Of a DNA stretch of 6,696 bases, positions 1-6,513 are shown one piece after another (position 1 is the stretch's first letter; each line of letters begins with the position of its first letter). This DNA is from Chloroflexota bacterium (GTDB lineage Bacteria > Chloroflexota > Anaerolineae > B4-G1 > SLSP01): positions 1 to 6,696 of the forward strand of contig JAKJAE010000153.1 of NCBI GenBank assembly GCA_022707665.1, given 5' to 3'. The notes below the pieces were generated by a model. It searched no databases. It saw only the letters and a program-made list of their open reading frames with translations, and was not told where the DNA came from. Position numbers and translations under genes: made by a program.

Positions 1-137
1 TGGTCGTAGGTGCCGCCCCGCGTCTCGGTAACCTGGTTGCCCAAGTATAGGGCGAGGGTGACGCGGAGAGTCACTGAGAGGAGCAGGATGAGGACCAGTA
101 GCTTACTTGGCGAAGGGATTGCCTGTCTGGGGCCCAC
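1..137 (-). CDS. N-terminus of a GT39/PMT-like membrane glycosyltransferase (partial, 3' end outside window)
   Basis: From GTG 137 a frame stays open for 45 complete codons to the left edge. It reads MGPRQAIPSPSK, then the membrane helix LLVLILLLSVTLRVTLALYL (13-32), then GNQVTETRGGTYD, where it is cut. A single N-terminal helix with an internal Arg, followed by 'LYLGNxV...G-T-Y-D', is the typical opening of bacterial GT39/ArnT/PMT-like glycosyltransferases. These use polyprenyl-phosphate sugars on the outer face of the membrane and carry catalytic acidic residues in the first outer loop, which would begin just where the window ends. The gene overlaps the ligase gene by 35 bases in another frame. 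No strong ribosome site is visible (only GAAG, six bases upstream), so translation may depend on coupling. A later start would remove part of the helix. Confidence 0.62.
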   Translation of the reverse strand, partial: MGPRQAIPSPSKLLVLILLLSVTLRVTLALYLGNQVTETRGGTYD

Positions 138-1551
138 TTGTGTCTTCTGGAGCTCGGTTGAGCAGGGGCACCAGTCCGCCCAGGAACATCCAGGCTAGAG
201 CGCTGGTGCGGAAGCCGTTGAAACCGACGTTGTAGACAAAGGGTAGGAACCAGTCAACCAGCGTCATCGCGACGACGGTTCCGACGAGGCCACTCAGTGC
301 ACCCAGGACGTACCCTTCGGCAAAGTCACCGCGGTAGCGCGGCAGCAGCGACTGACCGATCCGGGCCACCACGAAAAGAAACCAGAGCAAGAGCGCCAGG
401 CCAACCAGACCCGTCTGGGCATAGATGTCGATAAAGTTGTTGTGCGAGGAGACTTGTGGTTGCGCGTAAAGGGCGCGTCCCACGCCCAGAGAGAGCCAGC
501 GGGTGAATCCGTAATGCCGATACGCTGCCGGCCCCAATCCGAGCAGTGAGCGCCCCTTCACCAGCTCGAGGGTCTGCCGGTACAGGAGAAGGCGTCCGCC
601 GAGGCTTGTTTCCTCCTCGCTCTTGCCTCCGGCGAACTCATAGAGCTGCGGATAGGCGACAACGGCGATGAGTATGAGGAGGAGGCCCAGTGCCACGGTA
701 GCGGCGCGCGAACTGCGCCAGACCCTCAGACCCAAGACGGCCAGCACGGCCACCGTAAAGGGCACCCAGCCTGACAGCCATTCCCTTTGCACCACCAACA
801 CGACATAGGCACTGCCGACCAACACAGCGGCCAGAGCCAGTCTGACGGCGGCACTGAGCCGGTTATTGCACGCCAGTTGACCCGCGGCCATAGCGCCCAG
901 CCAGGTCCACAGCATGGCTGTATTGGCCTGCCCGGCGATAGACCAACCGCCAATGGACCAGATGCCCGGAACCAGGTACTGCAGAACGACGATGCTGCCC
1001 GTGCCGATAAAGACAAAAGTGGCGGCTTGCAGCCATCGCTCGTCCCGGGCCAGTTCGGCTGGCAGGAGGAAGGCGAGTGCCGAGAGGGCAAAGATGGCGA
1101 TCTGGCCCAATTGCACGAAGAGCAGATTGGCTGGACGGTGGACCAGTGGATCCCAGTAGGCCGTGCCGGCCACCAGAGAGAGAACGGAGCTGCCGACAAA
1201 CGAAAGCAGCGGAAGCGTGGCCGGTGACGAGCGCAGCCGCACCGAGTGCCGGCCGAGCGAACCGGCCAGCCAGGCCAGCGCCACGGCGGGGATCAACAGT
1301 ACGGGAGCCGTGAGCGATACTTCGGTACCGGTCCCGATGGTGAGCGGGAGAGTGAACGAGAGGCCAGCCATGGCAACAAGCCCCCAGGAGGGTTGGCGCA
1401 GGAGCAGCACCAGACCAAATCCCGCGCCAAGCAAGACCAGCAGCATCCGTGGAGCCGCCGGGGCCACCACGGCCGCGGCTACCAGAGTAAGGACAACAAT
1501 CGCCAGCACCACCAGGCGTTGCTGGCCCAGGGTCGAAGCTAACCCTGACAC
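103..1551 (-). CDS. Polytopic membrane protein of the Wzy_C / O-antigen ligase superfamily
   Basis: A 482-residue integral membrane protein with about 12 hydrophobic segments, for example near 13-31, 35-51, 80-98, 112-130, 145-163, 176-194, 234-253, 284-303, 378-398, 415-437 and 450-465. Between about 304 and 376 lies a large hydrophilic loop ending in QVSSHNNFIDIYAQTGLVG (366-384). The His-Asn pair before an amphipathic segment and the next membrane helix is the signature of the Wzy_C domain, present in O-antigen ligases, Wzy polymerases and PilO/PglL-type protein O-oligosaccharyltransferases. QREWLSG (255-261) and GGRLLLYRQTLEL (318-330) match the usual conserved Arg positions. Members use polyprenyl-diphosphate-linked glycans on the outer face of the membrane. 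Polymerase, ligase and protein glycosylase cannot be told apart here. The start is GTG 1551, with GGTGA six bases upstream and 38 bases after the GT2 stop. The stop TAA is overlapped by the following GT39-like gene. Confidence 0.86.
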   Translation of the reverse strand: MSGLASTLGQQRLVVLAIVVLTLVAAAVVAPAAPRMLLVLLGAGFGLVLLLRQPSWGLVAMAGLSFTLPLTIGTGTEVSLTAPVLLIPAVALAWLAGSLGRHSVRLRSSPATLPLLSFVGSSVLSLVAGTAYWDPLVHRPANLLFVQLGQIAIFALSALAFLLPAELARDERWLQAATFVFIGTGSIVVLQYLVPGIWSIGGWSIAGQANTAMLWTWLGAMAAGQLACNNRLSAAVRLALAAVLVGSAYVVLVVQREWLSGWVPFTVAVLAVLGLRVWRSSRAATVALGLLLILIAVVAYPQLYEFAGGKSEEETSLGGRLLLYRQTLELVKGRSLLGLGPAAYRHYGFTRWLSLGVGRALYAQPQVSSHNNFIDIYAQTGLVGLALLLWFLFVVARIGQSLLPRYRGDFAEGYVLGALSGLVGTVVAMTLVDWFLPFVYNVGFNGFRTSALAWMFLGGLVPLLNRAPEDTSGPQTGNPFAK

Positions 1552-1589
1552 GGATCTTCACCGGTGCTATGCGACGTTGTGGCCTCCAA
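1552..1589 (-). other. 38-base gap between the GT2 and Wzy_C genes, no terminator seen
   Basis: This is the largest space between predicted genes. It carries the GGTGA ribosome-like site at 1562-1558 for the Wzy_C gene. I see no stem-loop with a following T run on the minus strand, so transcription most likely continues through it. Confidence 0.45.
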
Positions 1590-2552
1590 CTATTTCAGGT
1601 GGATGCACAGCCTGAGCGTATCCAGGTTGGATGCAAGCTGACTGCGGGCCAGGTCGTGCCACCGGGGGACGGCCAGGGCAAAGAGCCAGACGAGCATCCT
1701 GGCCATAGCCGCTGCCGCGAACAGGGCACGCTGCAGGATCTGGTACAAGAGGCCATAGTGCTTGCGAGCGAAGAGCATACGGCCGCGGTAGACCAGTGTG
1801 TAGCGTTTGCCCCCCGGCTTGAAACTGGCTCCGCCATAGTGAATGGTGGTCACGTCGGGCAAGTAGTAGGTTCTCCAGCCGGCCTGCCAGAGGCGGTACT
1901 CCCAGTCGGTCTCATCGGAGTAGATGAAATAGTCCTCGTCGATCAGGCCGATGCCCTCGATGGCGACGCGGCGCACGATCATGCTGGCCGAGCTCATCCA
2001 GTCGATCTCTCGTACGGTTGGCCAGCGCCCGTTGTAGCTGGGGAAGTAGGGATTGCGCCATCGGCCGAGGTGCGTGACGAGCTGGAACTCTTCCCAGAGA
2101 GTCGGAAAGTTGCAAAAGCTCGACTGCAGTGAACCGTCGGGATTGAGCAGGTTCCCGCCCACCGCGCCTGCTTCGGGGTGCTGGTCAAGAAAGTCGACCA
2201 TGGCGACCACTGAATCCCTATTGATGACCGTGTCATTATTGAGGATGTAGATGTAGCGCCCGCTGCTGTTGCGGATGCACTGGTTGTTGCCGCCGGCGAT
2301 GCCAATGTTGCGGCCGTTCTGTACCAGCTTGACGTAAGGGTACCGCTCGGCGAGCATTTCGAGGCTGCCGTCGGTTGAGCCGTTGTCGCTGACGACGATG
2401 TCATAAGAGAGGGGCAGGTTGGCCGCCTCGATGGACTCGAGGCACTGCCGCATATAGTCGCGGTTGTTCCAGTTCACTAGCGCGATCGACAGAGACAAAC
2501 GGTCCTCGATGAAGAGAGCGTGGTGTGTCTCACGTCTGCTGTCGTGCCTCAA
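1590..2552 (-). CDS. Family 2 glycosyltransferase, WbbL/rhamnosyltransferase-like (GT-A fold)
   Basis: A 320-residue inverting glycosyltransferase of the COG1216 kind, acting at the inner face of the membrane on lipid-linked glycans. The GT-A core begins LSIALVNWNNRDYMRQCLES (21-40). It continues with VVSDNGSTDGSLEML (53-67, nucleotide-binding Asp56), the NIGIAGGNN loop (82-90) and ILNNDTVI (103-110), where NND is the DxD equivalent. SDETDWEYR (212-220) fits the catalytic acidic position, and IHYGGAS (237-243) supplies the conserved metal-side His238. A hydrophobic segment near 276-294 and the basic tail suggest membrane association. Many relatives are rhamnosyltransferases, but the sugar here is not determined. 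The TTG at 2552 has GAGG six bases upstream and overlaps the preceding gene by 23 bases. The TTG at 2498 (302 residues, starting MSLSIALVNW) gives a more typical N-terminus, with GAGG five bases upstream, so the start is uncertain. The stop is TAG. Confidence 0.88.
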   Translation of the reverse strand: MRHDSRRETHHALFIEDRLSLSIALVNWNNRDYMRQCLESIEAANLPLSYDIVVSDNGSTDGSLEMLAERYPYVKLVQNGRNIGIAGGNNQCIRNSSGRYIYILNNDTVINRDSVVAMVDFLDQHPEAGAVGGNLLNPDGSLQSSFCNFPTLWEEFQLVTHLGRWRNPYFPSYNGRWPTVREIDWMSSASMIVRRVAIEGIGLIDEDYFIYSDETDWEYRLWQAGWRTYYLPDVTTIHYGGASFKPGGKRYTLVYRGRMLFARKHYGLLYQILQRALFAAAAMARMLVWLFALAVPRWHDLARSQLASNLDTLRLCIHLK

Positions 2553-3738
2553 AAGCCGCCTCGCACAGCTCGCGGAATTGCGCGCCGATACGCACCCAAT
2601 CGTAACGTTCTTCCACCAAGCGTCGTGCGTTGTGCGATAGGCGGACCCGCCGCTCAGGGCTCTTTAGCAACTCCACCACGCGCTGAGCAAACTCGGCCGG
2701 CTCGTCAGCGATGAGGGCATGTTCACCCTGCACGACGCCGTCGTGTCCCTCTATGCCCTTGCTGGTGGCGACCACAGGAGTGCCCAGGGCCATCGCTTCC
2801 AGGATCTTGATCCGCGTTCCGCCTCCTTGCCGAATGGGCACGACGCAGATAGTGGCCTCGGACACCGGTACACGCACATCGTCCACGTAGCCAGTCAACC
2901 GTACGCTCTCATCCACCTGCAGTCCACCCAGATCTACATTCTTGGTGGAACCCGTGATGGTCAGCGAGACTTCTGGCACCTGCGCCTTTATCAGCGGGTA
3001 GCTTTCGGCCAGGAACCACCGCATAGCATCATAGTTGGCGCTGTACGTGAGGCTGCCGTTGAAGACCAGGCTATCAGGCCGCGTCACGGCCAGGCCGGGG
3101 CGATTGTGGCGGCAATCCACGCCGTTTGAGATCAACTCGACGCGGCCACGGAAGCCAGGCAGTTGACTGCAGCAGGCCTGGCGGTCCTGCTCGGAGACCA
3201 TCGTCACCAAGTCAAAGCGTGAGAACAGGCGTGCCTCGTAGCGGCGGGTCTTTTGCCAGCTGGCCCAACAGCGGAAGCGTTGTAACGGCGTGGCTTGCTC
3301 TTCGTAGCGCTCGCGCATCCACCGTGTCGAGGAGTTGTGCTCTTCCAGGATGCGTGTCGTCGATTGTGGCAGCATCAGGGCGTACTCAGCCATCGTGCCA
3401 GTGGAGGCGATGACAGCGTGGAAGGGGTCGACGCTCGCGTGCCGAGCCACCAATTTGCGCATTGCTGGAATCGGTCGCGAAGTCATGGGGCGGGGTGAAA
3501 GGAACGTTCGGAGTCGGCTTGCTCGATTGAACCTGAACGGGTTCAGAGACACTGGGTGAATGTCACGACACAGACAACCAAGCTCACCGGGGTGTTCAGG
3601 GCGAGCGGTGTCAAAAGCAAAGGATAGGAGCGTAACGTCGTGTTTCTGGGCCAGGGCGCGCAGCAGGTGATAGACGCGCACCTTGGAGCCGTTATCGGCC
3701 GGATAGGGGTACCAGGTAGAGAGGAATAGAACCTTCAC
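2530..3738 (-). CDS. GT4-type (GT-B fold) glycosyltransferase, second of the tandem pair
   Basis: This 402-residue protein is a second cytoplasmic GT-B glycosyltransferase. It starts MKVLFLSTWYPYPADNGSKV, with the acceptor-side loop NGSKVRVYHLLRAL at about 16-29. Other landmarks are LEEHNSSTRW (131-140), SNGVD (205-209), FNGSLTYSANYDAMRWF (226-242) and the donor-binding stretch VVPIRQGGGTRIKILEAMA (299-317). The last contains Arg309, Lys311 and Glu314, and lacks the first Glu of E-x7-E. The whole layout resembles the sugar transferases found in exopolysaccharide and EpsH/exosortase-associated loci, but I would not assign a sugar. It is clearly related to the gene before it, most strongly from the NGVD hinge to the C-terminal YDW-x-RI segment. 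The GTG start overlaps the TGA of the previous gene (GTGA, 3738-3735) and is preceded by GAGG at a 7-base spacer. The stop is overlapped by the predicted start of the following GT2 gene. Confidence 0.88.
   Translation of the reverse strand: MKVLFLSTWYPYPADNGSKVRVYHLLRALAQKHDVTLLSFAFDTARPEHPGELGCLCRDIHPVSLNPFRFNRASRLRTFLSPRPMTSRPIPAMRKLVARHASVDPFHAVIASTGTMAEYALMLPQSTTRILEEHNSSTRWMRERYEEQATPLQRFRCWASWQKTRRYEARLFSRFDLVTMVSEQDRQACCSQLPGFRGRVELISNGVDCRHNRPGLAVTRPDSLVFNGSLTYSANYDAMRWFLAESYPLIKAQVPEVSLTITGSTKNVDLGGLQVDESVRLTGYVDDVRVPVSEATICVVPIRQGGGTRIKILEAMALGTPVVATSKGIEGHDGVVQGEHALIADEPAEFAQRVVELLKSPERRVRLSHNARRLVEERYDWVRIGAQFRELCEAAFEARQQT
2559..2562 (-). promoter_or_regulatory. GAGG ribosome site for the longer start of the GT2 gene
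   Basis: GAGG at 2562-2559 (minus strand) lies six bases before TTG 2552, inside the 3' end of the preceding GT4 gene. A second GAGG at 2507-2504 lies five bases before TTG 2498. Both starts are therefore usable on paper. The first gives an overlap with the upstream gene, the second a 31-base gap. Confidence 0.4.
3735..3738 (-). other. GTGA stop/start overlap between the two tandem GT4 genes
   Basis: On the minus strand the four bases GTGA at 3738-3735 hold both the GTG start of the second GT4 gene and the TGA stop of the first. GAGG at 3749-3746 lies seven bases upstream of the GTG, inside the first gene. This is the usual arrangement for translational coupling and suggests matched output of the two paralogues. 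Confidence 0.85.
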
Positions 3739-4934
3739 CGGGTAGCCTCGAAGCAGGCACGTTCGAATTCGAGAGCAATCCTCTGCCAGTCGTATTGCTG
3801 TGTCACGGCCTGACGCCCGTTCTCCGAGAGCTTGGCTCTCTGGTCATCGCTTTGCAGAAGACGGAGAACGGCCTGTGCGAAATCAGCAGGGTTGTCCGCG
3901 ATGAGGAGGTGGTGCCCGTCGACCAGGTCCAGGCCCTCTGCGCCCACCGTCGTGGATACGACCGGGCAGCCCGCGGCCAGGGCCTCGAGGATCTTCAATC
4001 GGGTGCCTCCGCCGGTGCGCAGAGGTACCACGGCGACGTCGGCTGACCAGAGCGTCGGGCGTATGTCGGAGACAAAGCCCACAATGTTGACCCCGGGCAG
4101 CGACCCGAGTGCGAGTACTTGTGACGCCGCAGCGGCGCCGACGACGTCAAGCCTTACGTCCGGTCTTGATTCTCTGATGAGAGGCAGCACTTGGTGGCAG
4201 AACCAGGTCAGACCATCCACATTGGGTCCGTAGCTGAGGGTGCCGAAGAACAAGAGGGTTTGCCCAGCGCGCTTCTCGTCGCGTGGGGTGAAGGACGACA
4301 CATCAACCCCGTTGGGCACAACAAAAACCTTAGTTGCCCGTGACATCGCCCGCAACAGGGCAGCGTCAGGGTCTGAGACCGCGACGCAGACGGGGAAACG
4401 CCGCACCCAGTGCCGTTCGAAGGCGAAAAGCTTGCGCCAAGTCAGCCAGTCTCTCAGCTTGTGGATAGCGTTGGCGGCCTGTGCATAACATCTCCTCACA
4501 ATCTCGCTCTCGACATTCTGTTCGACCAGAAGGGCGGGAAGGCCCTTCGTTTCCAGCAGCAGCTCCACCAGGAAGAGCTGCTCGAAGATCACTAGGTCGA
4601 ACGCTTGACGCTGCACCAGGCGCCGCAAAGGAAGCTTCATCCTCGCCACAGGAAAGGTTTGGACGTACGCGGGACGCCGGTCGAAGAGCAGGAGGGACCA
4701 TCCTCGCAAGCGGTTGAGCCACTTGCCGATGGTTCTGAACCCCTCGAAGGGCACTTGTTCTAGGTGTCGACAGTAGGGCGCCAGAACGGAACACAGAGGT
4801 TGCTCGAAAGGCTGGACGAATGAGAGAACAGTCATCTCGTGCCTGTTCCCCAACTGTCTGATGAGATTAAACAGGCGTGTCCGTCCCCCACTAATTGGAG
4901 CGGGCAATGTCGGCGAAACGAGAAGAATGCGCAT
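3735..4934 (-). CDS. GT4-type (GT-B fold) glycosyltransferase, first of a tandem paralogous pair
   Basis: This 399-residue cytoplasmic glycosyltransferase probably transfers a sugar from a nucleotide-sugar donor to a growing lipid-linked glycan. Donor and acceptor cannot be read from sequence. The N-terminal Rossmann domain starts MRILLVSPTLPAPISGG with the glycine-rich acceptor loop GGRTRLFNL (about 16-24). The hinge PNGVD is at 207-211, followed by FFGTLSYGPNVDG at about 229-241. The donor-binding stretch VVPLRTGGGTRLKILEALA (about 302-320) has Arg312, Lys314 and Glu317. The first Glu of the classical E-x7-E motif is replaced by Gly, as in many GT4 proteins with a GGGTR-K-ILEA signature. 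The start is ATG 4934, with GAGGA eight bases upstream. The longer frame from GTG 4976 would add 14 unlikely residues, lacks a usable ribosome site and overlaps the previous gene. It follows the BNR gene by 34 bases and shares GTGA with the next gene. Confidence 0.88.
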   Translation of the reverse strand: MRILLVSPTLPAPISGGRTRLFNLIRQLGNRHEMTVLSFVQPFEQPLCSVLAPYCRHLEQVPFEGFRTIGKWLNRLRGWSLLLFDRRPAYVQTFPVARMKLPLRRLVQRQAFDLVIFEQLFLVELLLETKGLPALLVEQNVESEIVRRCYAQAANAIHKLRDWLTWRKLFAFERHWVRRFPVCVAVSDPDAALLRAMSRATKVFVVPNGVDVSSFTPRDEKRAGQTLLFFGTLSYGPNVDGLTWFCHQVLPLIRESRPDVRLDVVGAAAASQVLALGSLPGVNIVGFVSDIRPTLWSADVAVVPLRTGGGTRLKILEALAAGCPVVSTTVGAEGLDLVDGHHLLIADNPADFAQAVLRLLQSDDQRAKLSENGRQAVTQQYDWQRIALEFERACFEATR

Positions 4935-4942
4935 CGGAGGCG

Positions 4943-4947
4943 TCCTC
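4943..4947 (-). promoter_or_regulatory. Ribosome binding site GAGGA fixing the ATG start of the first GT4 gene
   Basis: The minus strand reads GAGGA at 4947-4943, eight bases before the ATG at 4934. This selects the internal ATG, whose product begins with the usual GT-B strand MRILLVSP, over the upstream GTG at 4976, which has only an AGG one base away. It lies in the 34-base gap after the TGA of the BNR gene. Confidence 0.65.
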
Positions 4948-4968
4948 AATGCCAAAACGACAGTATTC

Positions 4969-6507
4969 TCAGGCACGCCTACGAGAGCGAACTGCTACGA
5001 CGACGAGCACGAGAAGCGCGGCTGGCAGTACTCCAAGGATCACTGGCGAAAGCGAACCTAAGATGCCGGTTTTTCGCCCGTTCGTGAGTGGGGCGTCGCC
5101 ACCAATGGGTGTTGTAGCTGCAGAAGGCACTACCCTGACCTCAGCAACATCAGTACTGGTGGCAGTCGGTCCGACACTCCCGGGCTCAGATGCTGTCAGA
5201 ATGGGCAATGGCTGGGTGCGCACACTCGGAGCATCTGTCTGGGCGGTCATGTGCCAAACCCGAAAAAGGTTCAGATCCCCCTGCCCCACTGCTTCCACGT
5301 CCGCCGTTCCCAAAGGGCCCTCCGAGCCGTCCCAGTAGTAGTACACGCTGACCGCGTGAAGAATGTTGCCCTTACTTATCGCCATTCGGGGCCAGTATGG
5401 GTTTATGGGCAGCAAGACATCCAGTGCGGACCAGTGCCCTTCCTGCCAGACGGCGTGTACGGTTTTGGTGCTCGAGGTCAGCAGGTGTACCCGCTCAGAG
5501 CTGTCAACAGCAAGGTCGCTGCCCGCGTTATACCACCTTAGCCCCTGACCACCGAACTCGTTCAGAGGCGCCACGGGTTGGGCCGCTTTCCAGGTGACGC
5601 CTCCGTCCGCTGACCACTTGTGCCAGCGGTGCCCCGAGGGCGGTCCATTCCACATCAAATGCACTTGATCCTCGCCGGCGGTAACAATCGCTATCTCGCC
5701 CGCGCCATAAGCCTCCTCGTAGCGAGTATCCTTTGCGTCGACGACCAAAGGGGATTCCCAAGTCCTGCCTGCGTCAGTCGACCGCGCATAGTGAACAATT
5801 CCGCCCCGCGCGATCGCGCTGTCCAAGAACTGCTCGCTCCAGACAAGGTGGAGGCGATCCCGTCCATCCACTGCCAATTCAAGGCTTTCGATGATATTGT
5901 CACCTTGGGCGTCGTAGACGAACTGGGGTCTGGTCCAATGCCGGCCGCCATCATCAGAGCGCGAATAATAGATCTCCCAGTCGGGACGGTTGTGGTAGTA
6001 TGCCACGTGGATGCGGCTCTTGCTGTCGATGACCACATCCGGGTACAGGGCGTTGGAGTCTATCAATACGGGTGCAGACCAGCTTGCTGCGGAGCCCGCT
6101 TCTCCGGCATAGGCCGAGCTGTGGTACAGGTTGTAGTCAGTAAACACAGCGTGCAGCCGCCCGTCCTGCGGCGCGAACGCGGCCGCGGTCTGGCTCAGGC
6201 ACCAACCCGAAGGCGAAATCAATACGTCCCGTGGATCCGACCACACCCCGTCGGAATAGCTGGCATACATAGTGGTATCGTAGAGACAATCTTTGGCATT
6301 GTCTAGCTTTGCCAGCCAGAACAGATGCACCTGACCCGCTGTGTCCGCAAGTACGTCAGGCTTATTGGCTGGGATGCCCTGCGGAGATACGCGAACGGGT
6401 GGCGACCACGGTTCAAACGGTTGAGCAGAGACGTTATGGGACGCGATCAGTGCCAAGAAGACGCAGCCAATGAGTCCTGATAGGATTGCGGCGGCCGTGT
6501 TCCTCAA
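4969..6507 (-). CDS. Exported, C-terminally membrane-anchored BNR/sialidase-like beta-propeller protein
   Basis: This 512-residue protein is probably exported and anchored on the outer face of the membrane. From the TTG at 6507 the N-terminus (MRNTAAAILSGLIGCVFLAL) is a signal peptide with a plausible cut after VSA, near residue 28. Residues about 34-415 hold seven repeats spaced roughly 50-60 residues. Each has a Trp-Ser/Thr/Glu-x-Pro-like strand followed by a '[R/Q]-[V/L/I]-H-[L/A/V]-x-[W/Y/F]'-like strand. Three repeat junctions carry canonical Asp boxes (S-x-D-x-G-x-x-W): SDDGGRHW at about 184-191, STDAGRTW at 243-250 and SADGGVTW at 299-306. Residues about 420-478 are rich in Thr, Ser and Pro, followed by a transmembrane helix (about 482-506) and the basic tail RSRRRA. 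BNR repeats occur in sialidases and many non-enzymatic propellers. I see no FRIP motif or clear sialidase Arg triad, so enzymatic sialidase activity is not supported. A role in binding or processing the operon's glycan is inference from its position among glycosyltransferases. TTG at 6513 is the alternative start. Confidence 0.82.
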   Translation of the reverse strand: MRNTAAAILSGLIGCVFLALIASHNVSAQPFEPWSPPVRVSPQGIPANKPDVLADTAGQVHLFWLAKLDNAKDCLYDTTMYASYSDGVWSDPRDVLISPSGWCLSQTAAAFAPQDGRLHAVFTDYNLYHSSAYAGEAGSAASWSAPVLIDSNALYPDVVIDSKSRIHVAYYHNRPDWEIYYSRSDDGGRHWTRPQFVYDAQGDNIIESLELAVDGRDRLHLVWSEQFLDSAIARGGIVHYARSTDAGRTWESPLVVDAKDTRYEEAYGAGEIAIVTAGEDQVHLMWNGPPSGHRWHKWSADGGVTWKAAQPVAPLNEFGGQGLRWYNAGSDLAVDSSERVHLLTSSTKTVHAVWQEGHWSALDVLLPINPYWPRMAISKGNILHAVSVYYYWDGSEGPLGTADVEAVGQGDLNLFRVWHMTAQTDAPSVRTQPLPILTASEPGSVGPTATSTDVAEVRVVPSAATTPIGGDAPLTNGRKTGILGSLSPVILGVLPAALLVLVVVAVRSRRRA

Positions 6508-6513
6508 ATACAA

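Noticed and set aside
863..1561. Alternative minus-strand frame of 232 codons inside the Wzy_C gene
   Set aside because: It is an out-of-frame shadow: no membrane-helix pattern, low-complexity Gly/Ala/Arg content, and it overlaps the membrane protein whose motifs are in the other frame.
1569..2132. Plus-strand open frame of 187 codons opposite the GT2 gene
   Set aside because: It lies antisense to clear GT-A motifs and shows no domain pattern of its own.
4935..4976. GTG 4976 as the start of the first GT4 gene
   Set aside because: It adds 14 residues not typical of the family, overlaps the BNR stop, and has only an AGG one base away. ATG 4934 has a well-spaced GAGGA.
4969..5060. C-terminal sorting signal (LPXTG or PEP-CTERM type) on the BNR protein
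   Set aside because: The helix plus RSRRRA tail has the general shape, but no LPXTG or PEP motif precedes the helix. A plain membrane anchor is the cautious reading.
5620..6306. Long plus-strand open frame of 228 codons opposite the BNR gene
   Set aside because: It is antisense to a well-supported protein with repeats and a signal peptide, and its translation shows no recognisable fold or motif. GC-rich codon usage commonly opens such frames.
6457..6468. Lipobox-like LIGC in the signal peptide of the BNR protein
   Set aside because: The hydrophobic stretch continues after the Cys (VFLALIAS), whereas a lipoprotein Cys normally ends it. Signal peptidase I cleavage after VSA fits better, and the C-terminal helix already provides an anchor.
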